NCBI GenBank assembly: GCA_965602675.1
Contig: CBFCZO010000008.1
Span: forward strand, 1-64,000
Source: DATKUA01 sp965602675
GTDB lineage: Bacteria; Acidobacteriota; DATKUA01
Direction: 5' to 3'
Length of the DNA stretch: 64,000 nt
In this document: piece by piece, positions 16,130-24,568 of the stretch
Position numbering within the stretch: the first letter of the stretch is position 1
How the letters are laid out: each line of letters begins with the position of its first letter
Notes under the pieces: generated by a model
Told to the model about the DNA's origin: nothing
Databases searched by the model: none
What the model saw: the letters and a program-made list of their open reading frames with translations, nothing else
Made by a program: the position numbers and the translations under genes

Positions 16130-19100
16130 ATGTTGCTGCAAAAGATCAGGATCAAGGGCTTCAAGAGTTTTCCGGACTCGGTGGAGCTGGAACTCGAGAA
16201 GGGCATCACGGGCATTGTAGGGCCCAATGGCTGCGGCAAGAGCAACATCGCCGACTCGATCAATTGGGCACTCGGTGAGCAGAGTCCCACTTCGCTTCGC
16301 GGCAAGCGGATGGAGCAGATGATCTTCAACGGCAGCTCGAATCGCAAGGCGATGGGGGCTGCCGAGGTCACGCTGGTGCTCAGCATGAACGGCGGCCAGC
16401 CGCAATTGCACGACGGCCCGGAGGAGGAGGCGGAACTTCTGCGCCAGGGTTCCGGCCTGCCCGAGTTGTTACCAGCGAACGATAACGGCGAGCTGACCGT
16501 CACCCGCCGGATGTTCCGCGATACCCAGAGCGAATATCTGTTGAACGACAAGCCCTGCCGCCTGAGGGATGTCCAGGATCTGTTGATGGCCCTCGGTATC
16601 GGGTCGCGGGTGGTAACCATTGTCGAGCAGGACAGGATCAACGCCATTCTAAACTCCCGGCCGGTCGACCGCCGCGAGTTGATCGAAGACGCGGCCGGCA
16701 TCACCAAGTTCAAGCTGAACAAGCACCTCACCAAGTTGAAACTCGAGCGCACCGGCCAGAATCTGATGCGGATCGAAGACCTGCTCGCCGAGCAGGACGT
16801 GCACCTGCGGCGCTTACGCCGCCAGGCGGCACGTGCCAGGCGCTTTCGCCGCTTTCAGGCCGAGATCAGGGAGATAGAAACTTCCCTGCTGGCGGTTCGC
16901 CACTACGAACTATCAGAGCAACACAAGGAGAGCAGCCGGCGTTTGCGAATGCTCGAGGATGATCTGGCCGCCTCCAGCGCAAAACTCTCAACCGCAGAAA
17001 GTGCTCAGGCGGAGCTTCGCCAACGGGTGGATGAGCTGACAGCCAACCAGGTAGACACTCGCGAGAAACACTACCAGAGCAGCCTTGAGATCGACCGCGA
17101 CAACAACCGCCTGAAGCATCTGAGGGATGGACTGGAGGGCCTCTTCAGCCGCCGGGAGCAGGCCAGCGCGCGGCTCCAGGATGCGCAACAGCGTTACAAG
17201 AATAAGCGCCTGAACCTCGAGGACGCCAAGCACCAGGCGGAAGAGCTGGAGAAAGAGCTGAAGTCGGCCCAAGCCCGCTTGAAGGAACTCAAGGAAAAAG
17301 CCGACCTCGCCGGCTCCGACCTGGATTCTCTGCGCCGCGAAAAGGAAAGGCTCCAGGGCGAGCTGGCCGGCATGCGGGAGAAACTGGCAGCCGAAAACAG
17401 CCGCCGTGAATCCTTGCGAATTGAAGAACGACGCCTTGCGGGCGCAGCAGTCAACGCCGAAGCGCTGAAGGACAAGCTGCGCGGCAAGATCTCCGAGGTC
17501 GACGACGGCATTGCTCAGTTGAATCAGCGCATCGGCGATCTGGACGAACAATTACTGAACACGAACGGCCAGCTGCAGCGCTGCATCGATGATCGCAAAG
17601 CAACGGAGAAGGAGATCGAGGCGCACGACCGAAGAGCGGAGTCGATCAAGAGCTCGCACGGCAGTGCCGCCGCAACTCTGGAAGCCCTGCGTGAGATGGA
17701 GAAACGCAGAGAGGGGGTGGCCGATGCCACGCGTGCTCTGTTCGAGAACAATGAAATTCGAGATGCAGTGAAACCGCTTGGGCTGGTTGCGGACAACTTC
17801 GACATCGATCCCGACAGGATAAAGGCTGTATTGGCGGCCTACGGCCGGATTCTCGAGGCGGTGCTGGTTGAAGACGAAGACGCCGCCGAGCGCGGACTGA
17901 AGATGCTCCGCGATTTGGAGATCGGCCGCGCCTCCTTCATTCCCCTGTCACGGATTTCGGAAAACACCGTCGTTGAAATTCCCGAGAACGATTTGAGAGC
18001 GGGGCTCGGCCCAAGGGGTGATCTCGGAAAGCGGCTGCTGTCTTTGTTCGAGCCCGCCCGCCTGGCAGCTGACATTCATCAGGCTATCGAGATTTCATCC
18101 GGCGGTGAGGTTGAAATTGCGGCGACAAATGACGGCAACGCGGCCTGGCACGGCCGTTTGATCAAGGGCGGATCGGACACCTCCCGGGAGGAGGCGTTCA
18201 CCCGGCGGTCCAGGATGGAAGCTGTCGGCAAACAGGCGAAATCGTTGGAAAAGGAGCTCGAAGAGCTCTCGAGTGCCAGAGCTGAACTGAGCGGCCGGCG
18301 TGAAGAGATCGAGGCATCAATTGACGAACTCAGAGAGACACGCGAAAAATTGAGGCTGGAAAATGCCAAGCTTTCCGCACAGGTGAGGGCGGAAATTGCG
18401 GAACGGGAGCGGCTCGAGGACGCCATAGACGATAAAGACAGAGAAATCGAATCGCTGAAAGAACAGCACTCGGAAATCGCTTCCGAGATCACCACGGAGA
18501 GCGACCGCCTTGCCGGGATGGAAAGCGAAATCGAGGAGTTTTCCACGTCACTGCAGAAATACGAGGAACGCCTGGAGCAAGGTTCGGAAGCCGCCGGAGA
18601 CGCCCGGCGCCGGGAGAGCCTGCTTCAGGCCGAAATCAGCGCACTGGGGGAGCGGCGCAACGCCGGCCGCAGAACGGCCGAGCTGATCGAATCCGATCTC
18701 ACCGAATTGCTCGAAAGAATCGCCTCTTCTCAGGACGAAATCAAGATGATCGAGGAAGAGCGAATCAGCGACCTGCATGAGGTCGAGGTGATCGAGGCAG
18801 GCATGCAGGAGAAGATCGAAACCAACGAAGCGCTCAAACGCTCGCTCAGCGAGATAGACGGCAGGCTGATGGAGTTGAATTCGTCGCTCAAGCTGCGCGA
18901 GGCTGAGGTCAAGCAGCTGCGGGCGGAGCACGAAGAGATCCATGAGAAGCTGGAAAGCAGCCGTCTGGAGTCGCAGGAACACCTCCTGGAGTTGGAGCAC
19001 CTGCGCGAGCGGGCCGCGTCCACGCTTCAGATCGATCCCGATAAATTGGAGGACTCTGCCAGACCCGAAACCGCGGACAGTGAGGCGGAAGAGAGCTTCG

Positions 19101-19744
19101 ATTCTCAGGAGGCTCAGCAGCGTCTCCAGGATCTCAAGGACAAGGTCGAGCAGATGGGACCGGTCAACCTGCTTGCCAGCGAGGAGTACGAACGGCATCA
19201 GGAGCGCCACCGCTTCCTGCTCGATCAGAGGCAGGACGTCGTGGACAGCATCGCTTCGCTCGAGCAGGTGATCAATCGCATCGACCGCGTCAGCCGCAAG
19301 AGATTCCGCGAAGCGTTCGACCGGATCAACGAGTACTTCCACAAGACGTTCCGCAAGCTGTTCGGCGGCGGCCGCGCCGAGCTGAAGCTGGAGGAAGGCG
19401 ACCTGCTCGAGGCGGGGATCGAGATTCTCGTTCAACCCCCCGGCAAGCGACTGCAAAGCGCGACTCTTCTCTCTGGCGGAGAGAAGAGCATCTCGGCCTT
19501 TGCCATGATCATGTCCGTGCTCCAGTTCAGGCCCAGCCCCTTCTGCATCCTCGACGAGGCCGATGCCGCGCTCGACGAAGTTAACACGCGCCGGATCGCC
19601 AACCTGCTCCGCGATTACAGCGACAACACGCAGTTCATCCTCATCACCCACAACAAGACCACGATGGAAGTCGCCGACCGGCTCTACGGAGTCACGATGG
19701 AGGAACCCGGCGTCAGCAAACTTGTATCTGTGAAGTTCAATTGA
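16130..19744 (+). CDS. smc: Chromosome segregation protein SMC
   Basis: 1204 aa, full length for bacterial SMC. N-terminal ATPase half with Walker A GPNGCGKS (31-38), a long Glu/Lys/Arg-rich coiled coil, the hinge around residues 535-690, the returning coiled coil, and the C-terminal half with the signature LLSGGEKS and Walker B CILDEADAALDE. It acts as a dimer with ScpA/ScpB in chromosome compaction. Neither partner is in this window. The coiled coils explain the long antisense frames here, which are not genes. Confidence 0.97.
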   Translation: MLLQKIRIKGFKSFPDSVELELEKGITGIVGPNGCGKSNIADSINWALGEQSPTSLRGKRMEQMIFNGSSNRKAMGAAEVTLVLSMNGGQPQLHDGPEEEAELLRQGSGLPELLPANDNGELTVTRRMFRDTQSEYLLNDKPCRLRDVQDLLMALGIGSRVVTIVEQDRINAILNSRPVDRRELIEDAAGITKFKLNKHLTKLKLERTGQNLMRIEDLLAEQDVHLRRLRRQAARARRFRRFQAEIREIETSLLAVRHYELSEQHKESSRRLRMLEDDLAASSAKLSTAESAQAELRQRVDELTANQVDTREKHYQSSLEIDRDNNRLKHLRDGLEGLFSRREQASARLQDAQQRYKNKRLNLEDAKHQAEELEKELKSAQARLKELKEKADLAGSDLDSLRREKERLQGELAGMREKLAAENSRRESLRIEERRLAGAAVNAEALKDKLRGKISEVDDGIAQLNQRIGDLDEQLLNTNGQLQRCIDDRKATEKEIEAHDRRAESIKSSHGSAAATLEALREMEKRREGVADATRALFENNEIRDAVKPLGLVADNFDIDPDRIKAVLAAYGRILEAVLVEDEDAAERGLKMLRDLEIGRASFIPLSRISENTVVEIPENDLRAGLGPRGDLGKRLLSLFEPARLAADIHQAIEISSGGEVEIAATNDGNAAWHGRLIKGGSDTSREEAFTRRSRMEAVGKQAKSLEKELEELSSARAELSGRREEIEASIDELRETREKLRLENAKLSAQVRAEIAERERLEDAIDDKDREIESLKEQHSEIASEITTESDRLAGMESEIEEFSTSLQKYEERLEQGSEAAGDARRRESLLQAEISALGERRNAGRRTAELIESDLTELLERIASSQDEIKMIEEERISDLHEVEVIEAGMQEKIETNEALKRSLSEIDGRLMELNSSLKLREAEVKQLRAEHEEIHEKLESSRLESQEHLLELEHLRERAASTLQIDPDKLEDSARPETADSEAEESFDSQEAQQRLQDLKDKVEQMGPVNLLASEEYERHQERHRFLLDQRQDVVDSIASLEQVINRIDRVSRKRFREAFDRINEYFHKTFRKLFGGGRAELKLEEGDLLEAGIEILVQPPGKRLQSATLLSGGEKSISAFAMIMSVLQFRPSPFCILDEADAALDEVNTRRIANLLRDYSDNTQFILITHNKTTMEVADRLYGVTMEEPGVSKLVSVKFN

Positions 19745-19824
19745 TTGCCGGCTGCATAGGCTTTACTTCGCGCTCAGGAAGGCGGTAACAAGGTAAATAA
19801 TTCCCAATAAATCGAGGACCGACA

Positions 19825-20292
19825 ATGGCTCAAGATAATAGAGAAAAGAAACGTGCCGAGACGGTGCACCGCACCGAAATCGTCCTCCCGGGGCTGACGA
19901 ACGTCTATGGCACGATGTTCGGAGGGAAGGTTCTCGAGATGATGGACGTCACCTGTGCCATCGCAGCGGCGCGGTTCTGCAGGCGCGACGTCGTCACAAT
20001 CTCGTCCGAACGCGTGGACTTCAAGGTCCCAATCCGGGCCGGACGCATAGTTGAGTTGGCCGCCCGCGTTGTTTTGACCGGACGCACCTCGATGACAGTC
20101 AAGGTGGATGTCTACAGTCAGCACTTTGCCGAGGAAAGCAAGCAGCTTTGCACAACCGGCTACTTCAACTTCGTCGCACTCGACCGCACGGGGCGTCACA
20201 CCGTGCCGGTGCCCGAATTGATTGTCGAGACGGATGAGGAGCGAGGCGACTGGGAAATCGCCGAGCAACTCCGCCACAAGCGCCAGTCGTAA
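19825..20292 (+). CDS. Acyl-CoA thioesterase, hotdog fold (YciA/BFIT type)
   Basis: 155 aa with the hotdog motif 'NVYGTMFGGKVLEMMD', in which the Gly-Thr-Met-Phe-Gly-Gly stretch and the following Asp mark the active-site helix, then 'SSERVDFKVPI' and the central beta strands. Hydrolyses acyl-CoA thioesters; chain-length preference cannot be told. It lies 80 bp after smc and is convergent with the division operon. Confidence 0.88.
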   Translation: MAQDNREKKRAETVHRTEIVLPGLTNVYGTMFGGKVLEMMDVTCAIAAARFCRRDVVTISSERVDFKVPIRAGRIVELAARVVLTGRTSMTVKVDVYSQHFAEESKQLCTTGYFNFVALDRTGRHTVPVPELIVETDEERGDWEIAEQLRHKRQS

Positions 20293-20304
20293 TCTCATCA
20301 AGAC

Positions 20305-20333
20305 AAAAAAAGCGGGGGATTTTTCAATCCCCC
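20305..20333 (-). terminator. Rho-independent terminator of the mraZ-ftsA-ftsZ operon
   Basis: On the minus strand an 8-bp stem (GGGGGATT/AATCCCCC, 20314-20333) is followed by seven T residues (20305-20311). It faces the leftward division operon and is about 350 bp beyond its last possible gene. Confidence 0.75.
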
Positions 20334-20656
20334 GGGCTCAGAAAGTGAAGGGAATAAGGAGCTGCTAGTATCTAGTCGGCTCCGCAGGGAGCGGAGACGG
20401 GAAGTGCTTTTTGAGTGGGCGGCCCGTCTCAAGGGCGGACCGCCCACACGGCGGCCCCTGAAATATCAAGGGTCAAACGAGAGGTGCTGCGAAAGCAACT
20501 CCCCTCACTCAACGATCTCGCACTGGCTGAACCCGCCGGAAGTGCCTGCCTCAACTGGGGGCCTATACGGGGTTTGCCTCCCGAGGACTCCACTATCTCC
20601 AGAGAACAGCCCCGAGATCGTTAAAGTTCGACTTGTTAAAGAACAAAACAACCGTC
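20334..20656. repeat. Intergenic spacer with a copy of the 'CCGCCCACACGG' repeat
   Basis: No supported gene. Contains 'GGGCGGCCCG...GGGCGGACCGCCCACACGGCGG' near 20420-20455, resembling the repeats at 4540-4700, plus short GC-rich hairpins. It would form the 3' untranslated region of the division operon. Confidence 0.4.
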
Positions 20657-20854
20657 TCAAGCGCTGACTTTCGCGGCGGGCTCCGCCGTGCCGCCCCAAA
20701 CTCCAGCGCCTGAGCCGGTCCTGCCCGGCACTTCGGCCGAAGTGCGCTTCGCGCCCAGCCCGCACAGGGCCAGCACCACCAGCCGCAGTCTGCTCCTGCG
20801 CCACTCGTTAACCGTCGAGAGAAGTCCCGACACTCTGTCGCTTGCCTTGCTCAT
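20657..20854 (-). CDS. Tiny ORF overlapping the ftsZ stop
   Basis: 65 codons. Its ATG overlaps the ftsZ TGA in ATGA fashion, like the other junctions of this operon, which is the main reason to list it. The product is basic at the N-terminus, has a short hydrophobic stretch (about 23-34, 'RLRLVVLALCGLGA') and a low-complexity Gly/Ala/Thr tail. No recognisable family. It could be a chance frame in GC-rich sequence. Confidence 0.35.
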   Translation of the reverse strand: MSKASDRVSGLLSTVNEWRRSRLRLVVLALCGLGAKRTSAEVPGRTGSGAGVWGGTAEPAAKVSA

Positions 20855-22038
20855 GCGCGCTTCTTTTCCTTGGTCAACATCCGCCGTCTCAGGTAGGCGG
20901 GGATCTTCAATTCGTCCTCGCTCAGCCTGCGCGGATTAAGCACCGTAATGCCTTCCACCCGGTTGAGTTTCCTGTGGCGAGGGACATCGACTCCGCCGGA
21001 GCTCAGGCGCTGTGCCGGATTCCCGCTCTCGCTGACGTGCCTTTGGAGGAAGTCGAGCTCCACAACTTCGTTGAACAGGGGCAGCCCGGAAGCGATCACG
21101 CTCACCCGCGTCTTGCCCTGCTTGACTCCGTTAAAGACCACGCCGAGTGCGAGCTGCGCGTCCTTGCTGAACACGCGCTGAGCCACGCCGAATGCGTTGC
21201 GCACGCCGTCCATCAGAACATCGTCGTCGATGGCGAACTGGATAAGCGCCCTCGGGGCTTTGGTGATGTCGCTCTTCATCTTGGCGAAGCGTTCCATGGC
21301 TGTCTTGAGGGCTTCGATCGCGTTGTTGCGCATCGCGCTCACTCCAGTGGCGAAAGCGCAGAGCCCGCCCCGCGTGAGGTGGCTCTTGATCGTCCCGAAG
21401 TCGAGCAGCATGCGCTTGCTGGGCGTCAGGAATTCGAGGATTCCGCAAACCGTCTCCATCAAGGCCGCATCGGCGCGCCTCAGAGCTTCCTTCGCCGCCA
21501 TCTTTCCCTGGCCGACACCGGCCAGCATGTCGTTGCTCAGCAGGAACACCGAATCGGCGCTGCGCACAAGCGAATGGATTTTGCGCTTGGCGAGTATCGA
21601 TTTGCTCTCTTCCTCGTAACCGAATGGGCGCGTGGCGATTACTATCGTGAGCGCGCTTGCCGAGCGGCTGATCTTGGAGATTTCGGGTACCAGGGCGGTT
21701 GCCGTCCCGCCGCCGAGCCCTCCAAAAATCAGGTTTGCCTTGACTCCGCTCATTAGATCGCGCACCTGCATGTTGTTTCCGCTGAGGCAGCGCTCGCCGA
21801 TCTTGTCGTCGCCGCCGGTTCCGTCGCCGCCGGTGAATTCCTCGCCGAGCAGGAGCTTCTGATCGCATTCGGACTCAAACAGTCTGCCTCGGTCGGTGTC
21901 GATACCGAGGGTGGAGACCGAGTTGCCGAGAATGTCATGCAGGCGGTCGAGCAAGGTCAGACCGCAACCGCCGACGGCAGTCACCTTGACCTGGCTCAGC
22001 CCTTCCTCTCTCGTCTCGGTATCCTCGAAAAGCTTCAT
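20851..22038 (-). CDS. ftsZ: Divergent FtsZ-like tubulin GTPase
   Basis: 395 aa. FtsZ forms the cytokinetic ring. Recognisable features are GIDTDRG near residues 45-51, the T4 phosphate loop as GGGTATA (109-115; usual GGGTGTG), and a canonical C-terminal partner-binding peptide 'LKIPAYLRRRM' (377-387). Unusual: the first glycine loop is AVGGCGLTL instead of GVGGGGGNA, and the T7 loop reads LLDFGT (211-216) where FtsZ normally has NxDFAD. One catalytic Asp (D213) stays, but the Asn and the second Asp are replaced by Leu and Thr. GTP hydrolysis may be slow or lost. Its ATG overlaps the ftsA stop. It may be the sole FtsZ or a paralogue; the window cannot tell. Confidence 0.85.
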   Translation of the reverse strand: MKLFEDTETREEGLSQVKVTAVGGCGLTLLDRLHDILGNSVSTLGIDTDRGRLFESECDQKLLLGEEFTGGDGTGGDDKIGERCLSGNNMQVRDLMSGVKANLIFGGLGGGTATALVPEISKISRSASALTIVIATRPFGYEEESKSILAKRKIHSLVRSADSVFLLSNDMLAGVGQGKMAAKEALRRADAALMETVCGILEFLTPSKRMLLDFGTIKSHLTRGGLCAFATGVSAMRNNAIEALKTAMERFAKMKSDITKAPRALIQFAIDDDVLMDGVRNAFGVAQRVFSKDAQLALGVVFNGVKQGKTRVSVIASGLPLFNEVVELDFLQRHVSESGNPAQRLSSGGVDVPRHRKLNRVEGITVLNPRRLSEDELKIPAYLRRRMLTKEKKRA

Positions 22039-23348
22039 ATCAGCTCTCTCCCCTCGGGAACCGGCGCTCCCACCAGAGCGCTAAACCAGCAACGCGCTTT
22101 TTCAAAGGCGGTCATGCCTGCAGTTTCCATGCGCCTATTGGCGAGGATCCGCTTGCGCAGCAGGCGCAAAGTTCCCACCAGCGCGGCGCAGCCGGGATCG
22201 CTGAAGCCCATCCTCGTGCCGTTAACCGCTCGCGGATGCCCCACCTCGACGGTCCTGTCGAGAACGATCTCGGCCAGTTCCGGCAGGCCGGCCAGCCTGG
22301 CGCACCCTCCGGTCAGGATCACGCGGGAAAGCAGTTCGGGAGAGAGACCCTTGCTGATCTCCTGGCCGACGGCGTAAAGCAACTCCTGGGCGCGATCGCG
22401 CAGTACTGAGGCGATCTCTCGCGCTGACACGAGCTTCTCCACACCCAGGCCTCTCTCCTTCAGGTCAATCACTTCGTTGTAGCGGATTACCTGTGGCAGG
22501 GCGCAGCCATAGTTGTGCTTGACGTCTTCCGCAACCGCCATGCTCTCGTTGAGGAAGATCGCCAGGTCGGAATCGAAATCCCGGCCGCCGCTGGCGATGA
22601 CACCCAGATGAAGCAGCTTGCCGTGGGCGTAGACCGCCACGTCGGTGGAATTCCCGCCCAGATCGATCACCGCGACTCCGGCTTCGGTGTTCTTGCCGAG
22701 CACCGACAGCGCTGAACTCAGCCCGGAGTAGCTCCAGGATTTGACGCTGTAGCCGCAGGACTTGAAGGCCTTTTCGATTTGCTCGAGCGCCGAGATGGGC
22801 GCGGTGACGAAGGTGATCTCTATGCCGAGCTGCTCTCCGCGCATTCCCAGGGGCGGCTCGTTGCCGCTGTAGACGGAATCGAGGCTGTAGCGGACCGGAA
22901 CCACCTGCATCACATGCTCGACAAGGCTTGAAATTTCCTCCCGCGTACGCCGGACCGCGTCGTCAACAATCCTCTGGGTCACACGGCGGCGGGCGGGGAC
23001 CTTGACGTTAGCGAAATGGCTGAAGTAGGAGATGAAGGGAGCGGAGACTGAGACATGCAGGCGCTTCGAGCGAACTCCGTTGCGGCGCCGCAGGTCGGTG
23101 ACCGCGCGATCGACGGCGGCGGTAAAGCGCGCCGGATCGGTGACCGCTCCATCGCTGATTCCGAGGTTATAAGAGGAGGCGTAATCCAGCACCATCACCT
23201 CGCCTGACGGCCCTATCTTCGCCAGCAGGGCTTTGATGGTGCTGTGGCCGAGATCGACGATCAGCAGATTGTCGCCGTTGCCGCGCCTGGCCACCCCCTT
23301 CCACCTCTGGTAGGCGGACTCAAAATCGATGACTGCGCGACGATTCAT
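22035..23348 (-). CDS. ftsA: Cell division protein FtsA (divergent)
   Basis: 437-aa actin-fold ATPase that tethers FtsZ to the membrane. Phosphate-1 'LIVDLGHSTIKAL' (about 28-40), phosphate-2 'VIDLGGNSTDVAVY' and the adenosine motif 'LTGGCARLAGL' are present. The C-terminus 'FEKARCWFSALVG' could be the amphipathic membrane anchor, though about 12 residues follow it. It overlaps ftsZ downstream and the preceding 50-aa ORF upstream, each by ATGA. Sequence is distant from textbook FtsA, in line with its divergent FtsZ. Confidence 0.88.
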   Translation of the reverse strand: MNRRAVIDFESAYQRWKGVARRGNGDNLLIVDLGHSTIKALLAKIGPSGEVMVLDYASSYNLGISDGAVTDPARFTAAVDRAVTDLRRRNGVRSKRLHVSVSAPFISYFSHFANVKVPARRRVTQRIVDDAVRRTREEISSLVEHVMQVVPVRYSLDSVYSGNEPPLGMRGEQLGIEITFVTAPISALEQIEKAFKSCGYSVKSWSYSGLSSALSVLGKNTEAGVAVIDLGGNSTDVAVYAHGKLLHLGVIASGGRDFDSDLAIFLNESMAVAEDVKHNYGCALPQVIRYNEVIDLKERGLGVEKLVSAREIASVLRDRAQELLYAVGQEISKGLSPELLSRVILTGGCARLAGLPELAEIVLDRTVEVGHPRAVNGTRMGFSDPGCAALVGTLRLLRKRILANRRMETAGMTAFEKARCWFSALVGAPVPEGRELI

Positions 23349-23497
23349 CGTGCTCTGCTCGCCTTTTGCCCGCGGCCCACGACTGCGAGCTGCTGCCTGG
23401 TCAGCTCCCTGATCCGCAGCAGAGTCTTTTGAATCTCCTGCTCCATCAGGCGCGCCGCGCGGCTCGTCCGCGGCCCTCTTATTGCCGCTATTCCCAT
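23345..23497 (-). CDS. 50-aa basic helical ORF between mraZ and ftsA
   Basis: Starts one base after the stop of the small membrane-protein ORF and ends in an ATGA overlap with ftsA. It is basic throughout (Arg/Lys-rich), with a central amphipathic helix-like stretch 'MEQEIQKTLLRIRELTRQQL' at about 18-37. No family recognised. Position and overlap argue that it is translated. A short coiled coil here recalls the FtsL/FtsB slot of other dcw clusters, but no homology can be claimed. Confidence 0.5.
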   Translation of the reverse strand: MGIAAIRGPRTSRAARLMEQEIQKTLLRIRELTRQQLAVVGRGQKASRAR

Positions 23498-23498
23498 G

Positions 23499-23672
23499 TC
23501 ACCGGCTCTCCACCGCGGCCGGTTTGCTCTGAACCGGTTCGCGTTCACCCGCAACCGCATGACTGCTGGAGGCATCGAGAGCGAAGATCGCCATCAGGCC
23601 GCCGGCAAGAAGCAGAGCGGCTATGGCAACAAGCAACCATTGCCCCACCTTCACCGTCACTTGCACTCTCAT
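23499..23672 (-). CDS. 57-aa single-pass membrane protein overlapping mraZ
   Basis: The ATG overlaps the mraZ TGA (ATGA). The product has a short basic N-terminus (MRVQVTVKVGQW), one clear membrane helix (about 13-33, 'LLVAIAALLLAGGLMAIFAL') and a short polar outside tail. This N-in single-pass topology and its place after mraZ match FtsL's position in classical dcw clusters, but it is far shorter and lacks a periplasmic coiled coil. Possibly a reduced division membrane factor. Function unknown. Confidence 0.6.
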   Translation of the reverse strand: MRVQVTVKVGQWLLVAIAALLLAGGLMAIFALDASSSHAVAGEREPVQSKPAAVESR

Positions 23673-24175
23673 TGGTCTTCCTCCGCGGTGCGGTTGTCCC
23701 CGTTTATCCTTCTAACCGTTCTCTCCGCTATCTCCTCATAGCGGCTCATCTGCTCATCGAAATAACGCTCCCAGTTCTCCAGCTTCCATATCTCGATGCG
23801 GTCTTCCGCTCCGATGACGGCGACGTTGTCTCGAGGCGAAACCTCGATGTGCCGCCGGTAGGACTCGGGCAGCAGCAGGCGGCCCTGTGCGGCGACTTCC
23901 ACATCGAGGCCCGTGCCGGCGATGCGCGTCAGCGCCCTGGCATCCGAAGAGCCGGGAACCAGCGGCCCGAGCCTGGAGAGCACTTCCTTCCAGCCGGAGT
24001 CCCAAGTGCCGCGCGGATAAATGGCAAGGCACTTCTCGGGCATGCGCATCATCCGGCACTTCCTGCCGTGGTTATCCAAGAGGGCGTTTAAAAGGCGCGT
24101 GGGCAACTTGATGCGTCCCTTCTCATCAAGCTGGGGGTAATACTCCCCATGGAAAGAGTTGCTATTCTCGCCCAC
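23669..24175 (-). CDS. mraZ: MraZ, transcriptional regulator of the division operon
   Basis: 168 aa with two AbrB-like SpoVT/MraZ domains: 'HGEYYPQLDEKGRIKLPTRL' (about 9-28) and 'EVAAQGRLLLPESYRRHI' (about 88-105). It is the usual first gene of dcw clusters and binds repeats in its own promoter. GTG start at 24175: an in-frame stop lies five codons upstream and there is no closer ATG before the domain. AAAGGG is 8 nt before it. Here the murein-synthesis genes that normally separate mraZ from ftsA are missing. Confidence 0.92.
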   Translation of the reverse strand: MGENSNSFHGEYYPQLDEKGRIKLPTRLLNALLDNHGRKCRMMRMPEKCLAIYPRGTWDSGWKEVLSRLGPLVPGSSDARALTRIAGTGLDVEVAAQGRLLLPESYRRHIEVSPRDNVAVIGAEDRIEIWKLENWERYFDEQMSRYEEIAERTVRRINGDNRTAEEDQ

Positions 24176-24243
24176 TTTTGGTACCCTTTAGTCCCCTTTT
24201 AATCTCAGAAGATCAATCTAGTACAATTTAGTCCCCCTTTGGC
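24171..24243 (-). promoter_or_regulatory. Candidate MraZ-binding decamer repeats
   Basis: Reading the minus strand from 24200 to 24171 gives three consecutive 10-mers: AAAAGGGGAC, TAAAGGGTAC, CAAAAGTGGG. A second block from 24240 to 24221, AAAGGGGGAC then TAAATTGTAC, matches the first two decamers at 17 of 20 positions. Known MraZ sites are G-rich direct repeats with about 10-bp period. The third decamer contains the GTG start and the second contains the ribosome-binding site, so part of the pattern may serve translation. Confidence 0.55.
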
Positions 24244-24309
24244 CCGGCGTCAAGCAAAAAAACGCTTTTTCAATTACTATTTTTTGAACATACAAGATGT
24301 TGGGGTTAT

Positions 24310-24327
24310 TTGTGTTATTAAACACAA
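24310..24327. promoter_or_regulatory. CRP-like palindrome
   Basis: Perfect inverted repeat TTGTGTT-ATTA-AACACAA. The core TGTG-N8-CACA has the same 16-bp geometry as the CRP consensus TGTGA-N6-TCACA. It lies in the shared spacer, about 135 bp upstream of mraZ and 300 bp upstream of the Crp/Fnr-family gene, whose recognition helix has the Arg-Glu-Thr that reads TGTG half-sites in CRP. Confidence 0.55.
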
Positions 24328-24568
24328 CATGGTGTACACGCTAAAACGAAAAAATGTAGTCCGGATTGTGGATCAGGTGGTGGCTTCCGCCTCAGCCCAC
24401 TATTTTCACATTTCTGCGGCAGGCGTCCGAAATGACGAAGCGTTAAGTCAACCGTAAAACCGAATCGTCAAGATTCCTTGACACCGTATAGACATTTAGA
24501 CAATTGAATCGCAGCCGAGATTCCGCCTAACCTGTTGCAATAAGAAGGCTTAACCAATATGCCTTGCC

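Noticed and set aside
18548..19651. 367-codon minus-strand frame inside smc
   Set aside because: Shadow of the coiled-coil coding region of smc: Leu/Glu-rich and lacking motifs.
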